Assembly: GCF_932526225.1 (NCBI RefSeq)
Contig: NC_064047.1
Coordinates: 3,099,501-3,163,500, forward strand
Source of the DNA: Nematostella vectensis
Taxonomy: Eukaryota; Cnidaria; Anthozoa; Actiniaria; Edwardsiidae
Length of the DNA: 64,000 nt
Reading direction: 5' to 3'
Positions 9,496 to 19,400 of the stretch are shown here, in pieces. The notes beneath the pieces were generated by a model that had not been told where the DNA came from, ran no database searches, and was given only the letters and a program-made list of their open reading frames with translations. The position numbers were made by a program, and so were the translations under genes. Every line of letters begins with the position of its first letter. Position 1 is the stretch's first letter.

Positions 9496-12400
9496 TCACT
9501 CCTCACGTGGTCTGGTGATGCCCAGACTGGGTGCAAACGATGAACAGAATTTTTGCAACTGATATGTAAACTGTCTCAACTTAAGCTCATCCTAAAAGGA
9601 AACGAACACATAAAGCACAATTATTTAGATGGTAATTATTATCATATATCTCCGAAATAGGCACTTAAGAAGTCAAAAATTCTGATGGCCCTTCTCGGCT
9701 CTCGTAACAGAAGCACGCACCTTTAAAAATCATTTCCTTTCATAAACAGTAAATTTATAGAATTTTGATTGGCTGGATTGACGTAGACGATGTCTAACAT
9801 AGCACTAGGAAATTGCTTAAAAAAAGATTTCGTTTATCACGTCGTCCCAATAAACTCTCTGCAGGGAATATAATATGGATTCGTGTCACCGGAACAGGAT
9901 TTTATTTTTATGTGTCTGTTCACTCCGTGGGTACAAACCTCTTTCCTTAACTATTCTATAATTGGCGAGATAACTGAAAACAAGTTGCTTACCTCTGAGA
10001 GCATGAGATAGTCTGGCCTAAACCCGTGATGTAGTCCTACCACGCAGAACCCTGTTGAGTGTGTTGCAAGAACCATCAGCATTATTGCAAGTCCAAAACA
10101 CCACAAAAATGGGATTGTGTTCCACAAACTCACACGGAAGTAATTTTAATTTTGGTGGTATTTGGGGGCTTATCGTACATAGTTATCAAGGATGTATATA
10201 CATTTAAAATATTCAATAAAGATTGATTGATTGATTCTTTCGAGGATCCCCCCCACCTGTAGAAAAGAGGTTGACTTACCCCTACTTGTCTTCAAAGTGG
10301 TCTCGAACATCAATACGGCAATAACCACGTCCTCATCGATGACCTGGTAAAACATTCAATAAGTGGCCTTTCCAACAGGCTTCCTCGTCAACACCCATTC
10401 CTATTACCTGTTGCATAATAATGTTTTTTATCCGCGCGAAATCGAGGGAGTGATCAAGTACGCGAAGAAATAGCAAATTGTTGTTGACTTAGTTATCTTA
10501 GGAAATGTTATCTTTATTTGGATTGAAAATGAAAATGGTCAATCAAAGTACAGTATATCTAGAATTCTGTCAACTATTGTCTGTTGTACCTTTTCACGAA
10601 GCGACAGTCGGGCATGTGCTGCAGCTAACGAAAACCTGTAATCAATGTCAAGTTTTAGTGGCGGTGTCAGAGGGCGAGAATCCTCCCTCGGGAACCCAGG
10701 GCATCGAGGTCAGCGTTACGAAGCCCTGGGTTCCCGAGGGTTGCGAGAATCGTGATTTTGTTTTGTTTTTGCGAATTTAAGGATTTAAGAGGCCTAATCA
10801 GCCCCACCAGTGTCTTGGTGTCATCAAAATATCATATCAAGATCTATCTACAACCACGTCCTTGATGGGAAAGGAAGGAAAATGTGCCACAGAGATGTAA
10901 CGTTATTTCATAGTCTCCTATTTGGGGTGACATTTTCCATTTTATTATGCCACTGTCGCCGTTCAACGTTAATCTTTTAGGATTGGATCAAAGAACGCAG
11001 ACGCTACGAAAAGTGCTTGAATGCTAGGGGGATCACAGTTTCCTGAGTGCGTTCAGTGGGGAGTCTCATTAAGACACGCTACGTTAGTAATTGAATCTTA
11101 AGGGACTGGGGTGCTTAGAGTGTTTTGAGTTCGTTCAGTGGGAAGTCTCATTTAGACACGCTACGTTAGTGCTTGAATCTTAAGGGACTGGGGTGCTTAG
11201 AGTGTCTTGAGTGCGTTCAGTGGGAAGTCTCATTTAGACACGCTACGTTAGTGCTTGAATCTTAAGGGACTGGGGTGCTTAGAGTGTTTTGAGTGCGTTC
11301 AATGGGAAGTCTCCCTCTGTTACGCTACGATAAGCTCTTGAATGTTAGGAGGTGTTTGGAGTGTCTTGAGTGCGTTCAGTGGAAAATCTCCCTCTGATAC
11401 CCTTTGATAAGTGCTTGAATGTTAGGGGTGCTAACAGTGTCTTCAGGGCGTTCAGTGGGAAGTCTCCCTCGATGCGCTACCTAAGTACTTGAATGTTAGG
11501 GGAGGCTTAGAGTGTCTTGAGTGCGTTCAGTGGGGAAGTCTCCCTCTGTTACGCTATGAAAAGAGCTTGAACCGTTAGGAGGTGCTTAGAGTGTCTTGAG
11601 TTCGTTCAGTGGGGAAGTCTCCCTCTGTTACGCTATGAAAAGAGCTTGAACCGTTAGGAGGTGCTTAGAGTGTCTTGAGTGCGTTCAGTAGGAAGTCTCC
11701 CTCTGTTACGCTATGATAAGTGCTTGAATGTTGGGGGGTTCTTACAGTGTCTTGAGTGCGTTCAGTGGGAAGTCTCCCTCTGCCATCCTGCTTCGTCTAC
11801 CGGCTGTATAATATCCACGTAATAGCGCTTGCGAGGCGGCGCTGAAGGTAACCTGTAGCCTGGAAGCTAACTTGAGGTACTAAAAATTAAAAAAAAAAAA
11901 CGAGGTGCCGGCTGTATAATATCCGCGTAATAGCGCATGCGAGGCGGCGCTGAAGGTAACCTGTAGCCTGGAAGCTAACTTGAGGTACTTAAAATTAAAA
12001 AAAATACGAGGTGCCGGCTGTATAATATCCGCGTAATAGCGTAATTCAAAAAGCGGGCTCCCGTAAGCAACCAACACAAAAGGATAGGATTTGACAAGCA
12101 TAAGGGAAGTATCTCTTAGATGAAATAAACGAACCGCCGCGTAAAACAATCTCAGGTTTATGAGCCTGTGTTAAACCATTTTAGACAAATATTACTCAAT
12201 CCATTTTAATTATTATAAAGAAAATTCCAGCTCTCTTCTTGGCCATTTCCAGAAAAAGGAAATTCCCAGATTATCCGACGAAACGCTTTGCGGTTGTAGG
12301 TCCTTAACTGTATATAGGCAAGATATATTTTTTTCAACGTTTCCCGGACATTTGGCGGTTTAGTCGAACTAAGCTATGCGGTGCTGATGTTCATCCTCAT

Positions 12401-15400
12401 ACCGAAGTAGAATGCAATAGGAAGCAAGTGACTACAGGTAGAATGTAGGAGGGGGGGTCTTCGTAAGCTTTAAAGAACAAGAGGGGGTCAGAGCTAAACT
12501 TGACGCAGTTGAAGGGGGGTTTCTACGGAATTTTTCATTATTCGAAGTTCTTTTAGCTCCCCCCTCCCCTCCTGTTAATTATTACACAGTTCCATATTAC
12601 TAGAAGTCACACACCTAACACAAATCTTCGCCGCCGGGGTTATTAGTGCGATAAGTAGTAGTCAAGCTGGAGGCCATTGGAAATAGTCAGACTTCTGTCT
12701 TAGTACTGGAAATCATGAGCCTCGCACGCATCCTAGTTGTCACATGTCGATTCCGGGATATTTAAAGTAGTATCAGGATAACAAAGCCCTTTGGTTCGGA
12801 GTGGCGATATTGGGAAGTTAGGGAGATTACTCACAAGGCGCAAATCCTCGTCGCCAAGTGAGCTGTCATCATCGTTGGTCCCTTCTCCTATGGCACGGAT
12901 AAGGGCAGGTTCGGTTATTCCACCTCGCTTGGCATCATGGGATCCCTCAGGCTCGTTGATGAATAGCGCAAGCTCAAATCGGCTGATGACAGATAATAAT
13001 AATAATAATAATAATTAGTTTATTTTTCACTTTCGCAGTCCATGGACTGAATTACAGTGACGGTCAATTACGCATACATATAAATATATAATTAACATAT
13101 AATTTACACATGATATATTGATAATTCACTCCAAGCCTGAGGTTGCAAACTTTACGCTAACAAAATTTCCGAACCTGTCGGTTTTGGTTGCTAGAGTGAC
13201 ATGGTCTTTAGGTCTTAAGTTGTAGTGCGAGGACTGGTTAATTATGCGTTTGTGTATTAGGAGATGGAGTGGATTGTCAGGAGTGACCTTACGGATAAAC
13301 TTACTGCATGCTATTTTCCTGCGCTCCTCAAGGGTGGGAATACCAGCCTTGGCCAGCGCGTCCGCATAGGGGATAAATGGGAATATGATAGCCAAAGCGC
13401 GCCTCTGGATCCGCTCCAGATCTTGCGATAAATATTTTGGAAGGTTGGCAAAGACTACGCATGCGTACTCCAGGATAGAGCGCACGAGACAGCAGTAAAT
13501 GCTAACAAGGTCCCCTTGTGGGACACGACTCTTCTTGAGTTGCCTTATTGCGTAAAGGCGCCTGTTAGCTTTCTTCACTACGTACTCGCAGTGAGCAGCC
13601 CATGTCAGATCGTTGGAAATGTACACGCCGAGTAGCTTAAATGATGTCACTTCCTCAATATAGGTGCCACCGGTGGCAATGGGTTGAAGCTCGCAGCTAT
13701 TGTAGTGAAGAAAGCTTACACGCATCTCCTTGCATTTCGTTGGATTAAGTTGCATGTTGTTATTACTGGCAAATTCTTGAATATCCGACACAATATACCT
13801 CATTATTGATGGTGAATTCCTGGGAATAACTTCCATTACTGTAAGGTCGTCGACAAACTTTGCCCTCAAGCTCCATTTGTCGACAAGCTTGTTCACCATT
13901 ACAGCAAATAATATAGGCGCTAATTTTGTGCCTTGTGGGATGCCCCCATTAAGCTTTCTAGGTTGAGATTTAAACGTGCCTATTTGGACAGACTGCGACC
14001 TTTCTAATAGGAAAGCAGCAACCCACCTTACTAAGCTAGAGTGCATGTCAGAACAGGATAACTTAGATAGTAATATCTTATGATCGATGAAGTCGAAGCC
14101 CGAAACGATAAGTTATTTTTAATGCAGATCCTTAGCATCTTTTTGTAAAACCAATTAACATCGTAAGGCACGATGAAATTCGATTGACATTTCTTATCAG
14201 TATAGCAGGGAGTTAACATTCATGGAAATGTTCGGCTGATATTACGCACGAAATTGAATTGACGATTAGATCCAACCCAAGTTTAATGTGGAACCGCTCT
14301 ATGGTCAAACCTTAACCGAACCAAAACGGTGTGTTCTGGGCCACATTGTCACTCTGCAGTCGTCATTTTACGTCCCAAAGTAAATGTTAATTCAGCGTAC
14401 TCAACGTTTGGTTGATGCTTACTCTATAAAGGCACGGCCAAGTCCTTCCAGTCCCTGAAAACATAAGAGTAGCATGAAGTCAATCATGACAAGATAAAAA
14501 AACTGTTTCAGAAAAAAAATCCGCTCCCTGTTACCAAAATCCCGGTTTCCGGCCTAGTTTGGGTAAAAGTCCCGGTTCTCGTGGGCACTTCTAAAGACCG
14601 CGAGCTAGAGTTATTATTATATTTGATTAATTTTGCCTATAAGGCAGAACTGGCCGATGGGCGATGGCTGTTGTTGGCCACAGGTCAGTTCTCCAAAAGT
14701 TCGCCATAACAGCCAAATGCCAAATACAATGTATCCTCCAAAGCAAATTATTATTTTTTTCTTTAAATATTGACCTCACCTGTGCTATTTCAATTTGCGA
14801 GAATTTTATGCTGTCCCAGGCCCCGTGGGAGCTTGTTGGTCGCACGGCATGACTTGGCTGAGCACATGCCCAGACAGTACACAGGGCTGGGGCGACTTCC
14901 TGTTGTGCACGCGCTGTGCCAGTCAGGCGCTTCGGGATGTCCACCGCCACACGCTTGTTCTCTAGAGCTGTACAAAGAACGGGTTCGCCTAGGCATTAAT
15001 AGAGAGCTTAACTAAGTCAACACGAACGGCATCAAAAACGGCGCGCGCGCTCACGAATTGCTGAAAAACGGCGTTGACGTCCGTGACAGGAAGTCTCGAA
15101 CGGCATTTTCCCTATTTTTTACGTTCTACGCGCGCGGTCACAGACGTCAACGCCGTTTTTCAGCAATTCGTGAGCGCGCGCGCCGTCTTTGATGCCGTGG
15201 AGCAACTGCAGAATAACCGTCCACAAAGAGTTAACACTGAGACTTCACACCTCGATTTCTATAGAACAAGGCAGTAAATACAAGGAAAATGCAAATAAGT
15301 GGACGGGTATTCTGCAGTTTAGCCGATGCCGTTCGTGTTGACTTGCTTAAGCTCTCTAATATTTACCGTAAACCCCGTTAATTTCGCACTCAAGTTCGTA

Positions 15401-18400
15401 GTGGAGGCCCATATCCGGGACGGACCCCCTCTCGGCTCTAATGAATGAGACGAGCCTCCTAAGAGAAAGTGGTCCGCTAAATGGATAAACGAATATGTAA
15501 TGCAGACGAAAAAATGTCGAGAGATGCGCCAACGTTTCGGATTTTACTTGCAGGGCGGGTATTGATGAAGGATTGCAACACAAATCCGACACGACACTTC
15601 CTACTACTAGGGACATCTTCCTCTGCATTCATGGTGCCCGTTATAAAGAGGTTTTCTTTGTTCTTGGCTCCCATATCTACCCTTTTGCAGCGACTCCCTC
15701 TGGTCTTTGTTAAGAACTGCCAAATTTGGCACTAGACAGACTCCTCCTCTTGCCAGTAGCACACATCCTCCTGAAACATTCCATAATGGTGATCATGTTA
15801 AAGAAAGTGTTGGCATCCTCCTGGAACATTCCATAAAAGCTACCATGTTAAAAAAAATGTTGGCATCCTCCTAGAACATCCCATAGAAGCTATCATGTTA
15901 AAGAAAGTGTTGGCATCCTCCTAGAACATTCCATAGAAGTGATCATGCTAAAGAAAGTGTTAGCATCCTCCTGGAACATTACATAGAAGTGATCATGTTA
16001 AAGAAAATGTTGGCATCCTCCTAGAACATTCCATAGAAGCTATCATGTTAAAGAAAGTGTTGGCATCCTCCTAGAACATTCCATAGAAGCTATCATTTTA
16101 AAGAAAGTGTTGGCATCCTCCTAGAACATTCCATAGAAGCTATCATTTTAAAGAAAGTGTTGGCATCTTCCTAGAACATTCCTTAGAAGTGATCATGTTA
16201 AAGAAAGTGTTGGCATCCTCCTAGAACATTCCATAGAAGTGACCATGTTAAAGAAAGTGTTGGCATCCTCCTAGAACATTCCATAGAAGCTATCATGTTA
16301 AAGAAAGTGTTGGCATCCTCCTAGAACATTCCATAGAAGTGACCATGTTAAAGAAAGTGTTGGCATCCTCCTAGAACATTCCATAGAAGCTATCATTTTA
16401 AAGAAAGTGTTGGCATCTTCCTAGAACATTTCTTAGAAGTGATCATGTTAAAGAAAGTGTTGGCATCCTCCTAGAACATTCCATAGAAGTGACCATGTTA
16501 AAGAAAGTGTTGGCATCTTCCTAGAACATTCCTTAGAAGTGATCATGTTAAAGAAAGTGTTGGCATCCTCCTAGAACATTCCATAGAAGTGACCATGTTA
16601 AAGAAAGTGTTGGCATCCTTCTAGAACATTCCATGGAAGCTATCATTTTAAAGAAAGTGTTGGAATCCTATAAGGACATCTATGCTAGTAACAAACTTCC
16701 CCTTTTTTTAAAAGAACTAACGTGAAATACTAAACGTGTAATACTCTATTCACGGAGCCTTGGCAGACCACGTACGAAAATATTGTGGGGGACAGACACG
16801 CTCCTACTGGTAATTTCCTTATATTTTTTAAAAATATTGGGTGGGGTGGGGGCACATGCCTCCAGTGCCCCACCCACTGCTACGGCCCTGATGTACCGGA
16901 AATGTGGACAACTACGAGAATAAATCTCAAAGTAAGCGAGCAAGCTAGTCAGTAGTTAGATGGGTTCGATAAGGTAGGTAGATGGGTAGATCGGCGAGTG
17001 AGTATTTAGTGAGTGTATCTAAATGATTTAACACTTCCATGTTTAAGAATTTTAAAGATATCAGTACTTTGTATTTACCTTCGACAGAATACGTTCCAGT
17101 GCCTGCCTGATCACGTGACACTTGAGCCAACAATTCACTGACAGCGGAGTGCACAACAAGGCGGTCAGCAAATGACGTGGAGAAGACAGTAAGTCGCTGG
17201 AGGGTCAAGAGATCTGGCCCCGTAATTAGTAAATTCAAGATTCCCATATCTGTCTTGGAGGGATTGTTTGCATGAAGAATGTCCGATCTTTCGTTCAGTA
17301 GAACCAGGCTCATAAGGTGTGCTAGTTTGACTGAAAGGTGTTCCTCGCATTTAGAGATTTGTGCTGTGTACAAAACAAGGTAGGATAAGGTAAGACGAGG
17401 TTAAATTTACGGTAGGGTTATATGAAATGATGATAGAGTAACATGAGATGTTGTAAGGTGGGGAAGATTAAGGTGAAGTGAGGTGAATTAGTATAAGGTG
17501 AGATGAAATTTGGGTTAGGTGAGGTAAGGTAATAATATGAGTTTAGGCAAGTTTAGGTAAAGTTCGAAGAAGGCCAATCTCGCCGCCATTATACGCTCCC
17601 ACACAAGACCGACTCACTCAAAGAATCCATTTCCATCGGCTTATCAAGGAGGGGACTGGGATGCTTTCAATTAAATACCGTTAATTAGGTATCAGACTTC
17701 AATCGTGGATGACTATTTTGAGGTTTCCTTGCGAATAAACCGTTGTATTTTCAATTTCAAACAAAAACAAAGGAGTGGTTGATTGGCATTCTCTAAGAAA
17801 GTCAATGTATAATAATGACGACGATTATGATGATAACAAACCATTTCCCTCGGTGAGTTACCCGGCCTTAAATCATAGTTGGCTTGCGCGTCTTATCGTA
17901 AGGCAACGCAATAAAACTTACCACCAAACCGACGGACTATCTTTCCAACAAACCTCCAAGGAGTGCATTGGTTAACTGAAATTAAAAATACAATTTTAGA
18001 TGGCTTTGACAAAAAAAAAAACATTTGTGCTTTAACAAGAACAATCTGATTGAATCGAAGAGAAAATATATTAACAAAACGAGTCTTAAGTCGAAGAGAT
18101 AAACAGACCCACGAGCTTCTTACCATTGTAGATAAACCTTATGGAGTCGGGCAATAATGGAAATAGATCTCCGGGTGAAGATATAATACCAGGAAAAGGA
18201 ACACTTTCTATGTTGTTTACCTGAAATGATAGACAAATATAGTTAAATATATCTTAATCTTTATCTATAGAATCGCGTAAGCTATGCGAAAATATAGCAA
18301 CATTACATACGCAATTACGATAAATAAATGAATATAAGTATTTACAGCCACGTGCAAACAATGCCAGAGCAGAGCGCTCAAGAATCATGATAAAATCGTG

Positions 18401-18958
18401 TATAGTGAAGTAGACCAGGGGTCGCTTATAAGGCCTAACGGCCATTAGTTGTACTAGTCCAGGGGCGAATAGAGGGGAGGGGGGGGGGGGCTGGATTGGG
18501 GGATATCCACCCTCCGATTTGAGTAAAACAAAAAAAATAAAAAGTCACTTCGTTTGAAAAAAAAAAATAGATCTCTGATGGACTAGAGGTTCTGTCGATG
18601 TCCATTCCTGCTTGCCTTTGCTGACGAGCCAAATTAGATCCACGTGACCTACCAAGAACCACTGGATCAGTTACTGTATAAGCCGTCTATCCGGCCATTA
18701 TCCATCCCCTATTTTGAAATCCTGGATCCGCCCCTGGTGTCCGATAAAAAAGTCTTCACTCTTGAACATGCAGGGTACAAAATAGATCCAGAGATAATTA
18801 ATTAGAGTAGGATAATGGAGCTTAGTGTTTTTAAACCACAAACGTTAAACTGTGTACCTCGTAGACAGGGATGGTAGTGCCAGCATCGGTCCCATCGAGA
18901 GAGGACATCACGCACATTTGGTACGTTCCGCCCAGCTCCACTTTCCGGACTAGCTCAT
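9496..18958 (-). CDS. MCMDC2: MCMDC2 orthologue (MCM domain-containing protein 2), last 12 exons, 5' part not in window
   Basis: Exons in transcription order: 18958-18858, 18220-18124, 17975-17922, 17363-17079, 15770-15681, 14967-14775, 12982-12835, 11879-11746, 10635-10590, 10343-10280, 10051-9993, 9591-9496 (TGA). Junctions are GT-AG with matching phases; together they give 454 aa. By recall they align end to end with human MCMDC2: an OB-fold strand (VELGGTYQMCV), a decayed AAA+ core (LNLLITGPDLLTLQRL where MCMs have a Walker A), SRDQAGTGTYSVEG, CVLLARGGVCLV, the lid (AAHARLSLREK then EDVVIAVLMFETTL), and the C-terminus QLQKFC. MCMDC2 and its fly relatives act in meiotic double-strand break repair. 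The exon ending at 14775 uses a weak donor (AG|GTCAAT) that fits the phase of the next exon; a stronger GTGAGG five bases earlier does not. The exon 5' of 18958 is missing, and the tRNA array starts about 190 bp away. Confidence 0.88.
10206..10238 (+). repeat. Possible LINE 3' end: AATAAA-like motif followed by (GATT)n
   Basis: ttcaataaagattgattgattgatt, inside an MCMDC2 intron, is the kind of microsatellite tail that ends CR1/L2-type LINEs. No reverse transcriptase is visible upstream, so it may be only a simple repeat. Confidence 0.25.
10685..10740. repeat. Perfect 18-bp inverted repeat (20-nt loop) in an MCMDC2 intron
   Basis: ccctcgggaacccagggc at 10685-10702 is the exact inverse of 10723-10740. 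It lies 50 bp upstream, in gene sense, of the 46-nt exon 10635-10590. It could be the remnant of a small MITE or a stable intronic hairpin. Nothing in the flanks decides. Confidence 0.85.
11005..11790 (-). repeat. 75-83-bp minisatellite: ten copies of an MCMDC2 exon end plus 5' splice site
   Basis: The core cgttcag recurs at 11048, 11131, 11213, 11295, 11373, 11448, 11523, 11603, 11681 and 11758. The copy at 11758 is the true exon end (gagggagacttcccactgaa... up to the GTAAGA donor at 11745-11740). The other copies, downstream in the intron, repeat the last ~35 exon bases and the donor site. Most have GT changed to CT; two others keep a GT there. Confidence 0.85.
11799..12050 (-). repeat. 107-bp tandem duplication of an MCMDC2 acceptor plus exon start (2.3 copies)
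   Basis: The true exon start (acceptor AG at 11881-11880, coding YLKLASRLQVTFSAA...) and its first ~78 nt are repeated upstream in gene sense, at about 11909-12008, with a third partial copy to about 12050. The second copy keeps an AG|TACCTC junction and an open frame (RLQVTFSAASHALLRGYY), but runs on into A/T sequence with no donor, so it is unlikely to be a used exon. Confidence 0.85.
12051..12834. other. MCMDC2 intron sequence; no gene recognised
   Basis: Intron between exons 12982-12835 and 11879-11746. It holds a G-run-rich stretch at about 12450-12560 and nothing else I can name. Confidence 0.5.
12993..14112 (-). mobile_element. 5'-truncated non-LTR retrotransposon (LINE, CR1/L2-like), reverse transcriptase C-terminal half
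   Basis: On the minus strand an open frame of about 330 codons (14112-13126) begins at FDFIDHKILLSKL (RT motif A). It continues through GGIPQGTKLAPILF (motif B region) and KFVDDL (the catalytic Asp pair, usual form YADD), then the RT thumb and a C-terminal tail. Downstream are about 110 bp of 3' UTR and an (ATT)n tail at 13015-12993. Endonuclease, ORF1 and the RT N-terminus are absent and an in-frame stop lies just upstream, so it is a dead 5'-truncated copy. The clade is inferred from motifs and the microsatellite tail. It sits in an MCMDC2 intron in the same orientation as the gene, its tail ending about 10 bp before an exon acceptor. Confidence 0.88.
14116..14774. other. MCMDC2 intron sequence upstream of the LINE; nothing recognised
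   Basis: No exon, element end or RNA gene seen. Ordinary intron composition. Confidence 0.45.
15001..15357. mobile_element. Foldback MITE with 87-bp inverted arms
   Basis: The left arm 15001-15087 starts agagagcttaactaagtcaa and is the near-perfect inverse of 15137-15197 joined to 15325-15357, which ends ...ttgcttaagctctct. The loop is 15088-15136. Both flanks read AAT (14998-15000 and 15358-15360), a possible 3-bp target duplication. The right arm is split by a second element at 15198-15324. It lies in an MCMDC2 intron. Confidence 0.85.
15198..15324. mobile_element. 127-bp MITE nested in the foldback element, 7-bp target duplication
   Basis: It begins tggagcaactgcagaat and ends attctgcagtttagcc, imperfect inverted termini extending to accgtccac/gtggacgg. 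The flanks are direct repeats GATGCCG (15191-15197 and 15325-15331). Removing it restores the host arm, so the order of insertion is clear. Confidence 0.8.
15761..16680 (-). repeat. 50-bp satellite: about 18 tandem copies of an MCMDC2 3' splice site
   Basis: tggcatcctcctagaacatt + ccatagaagctatcatgtta + aagaaagtgt repeats with an exact 50-bp step (15761, 15811, ... 16661) and no indels. The first unit in plus coordinates contains the functional acceptor: read on the minus strand, aatgtttcag|gaggatgtg, exon start 15770. The other copies read aatgttctag|gaggatgcc, so each is a decoy acceptor with AG kept. Two sub-variants (gaagctatca and gaagtgacca) alternate in places, hinting at a 100-bp higher order. 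Confidence 0.95.
16681..17078. other. MCMDC2 intron sequence with a decayed repeat end
   Basis: About 16785-16895 has a G-rich stretch ending cactgctacggccctg, a terminus like those of animal MITEs. The partner terminus was not found. No exon seen. Confidence 0.35.
17385..17565. repeat. Degenerate AAGGT-rich (pyrimidine-rich on minus strand) tract before an MCMDC2 acceptor
   Basis: The plus strand reads irregular aaggta/aggtgag repeats. On the minus strand this is a roughly 180-nt run of ccttacct-like units leading into the polypyrimidine tract of exon 17363-17079. Confidence 0.6.
18460..18736. mobile_element. MITE with CAGGGGCG...GGATCCGCCCCTG termini
   Basis: The left end caggggcgaatagagg and right end ctggatccgcccctg are inverse-related. 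The interior has a G run and no ORF. It shares its terminus with the 7428-7554 element. No clear target duplication was found, so the copy is old or the ends are slightly off. Confidence 0.6.
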
Positions 18959-19148
18959 CTGAAATAGACATCAGCACTTGATAATGTTAAATAACCTATA
19001 GCTTCATTAACCTTTTGAGAACACCAAACACCCTCGCTTGTCCTTTTAATCTTATTTGATTTCGATGAAGTCAATTTTTCACATATAAAACATGTGAATG
19101 TTATTTAGATGTTCTTTACTATTTAAAAAAAGAACAAGAAAATCAAAG
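18959..19148. other. Short stretch between the first MCMDC2 exon in window and the tRNA array
   Basis: Contains the acceptor of exon 18958-18858 (AG at 18960-18959) and about 190 bp of AT-rich intron. No repeat or tRNA sequence before about 19146. Confidence 0.6.
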
Positions 19149-19318
19149 GCGCAGGTTCGAATCCTGCCGCTACGATAATTTTTTGGTGTAAAAAATTCAA
19201 TGGGATCTTCCCGTACAGGTTCGAATCCTGCCCGCAACGATACATTTTTCGACATTTTGTTTGAAGAATCCCTGATCAAAATAACAAAGAGGTAAAAAAG
19301 CTATTTGAAAAATCCAAG

Positions 19319-19400
19319 GTTGCGGTGGCCGAGTGGTTAAGGCGTTGGACTCGAAATCCAATGGGATCTTCCCGCGCAGGTTCGGATCCTGCCCGCAACG
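19319..19400 (+). tRNA. tRNA-Ser(CGA), first full-length unit of the array
   Basis: GTTGCGG/CCGCAAC acceptor pairs fully, anticodon loop CTCGAAA. The T loop reads TTCGGAT instead of TTCGAAT, which leaves C56 intact. Followed by a T5 terminator. Confidence 0.85.

Noticed and set aside
9951-10133. Minus-strand frame that looks like a transmembrane helix (FLWCFGLAIMLMVLA)
   Set aside because: Most of it is intron. The acceptor at 10053-10052 leaves only FCVVGLHHGFRPDYLMLSE, the MCMDC2 C-terminal exon.
12620-12670. Possible minus-strand exon reading LDYYLSH
   Set aside because: It stops within seven codons, and the real exon with GYYTAGRR was found at 11879-11746.
12791-13018. Plus-strand open frame of 75 codons
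   Set aside because: It is antisense to an MCMDC2 exon and ends in the AAT repeat of the LINE tail.
14776-14780. Stronger donor GTGAGG for the MCMDC2 exon starting at 14967
   Set aside because: It would end the exon in a phase that does not fit the next exon's acceptor. Kept only as an alternative pending transcript data.
15481-15735. Plus-strand open frame of 84 codons
   Set aside because: It overlaps the MCMDC2 exon 15770-15681 in antisense and has no recognisable domain.
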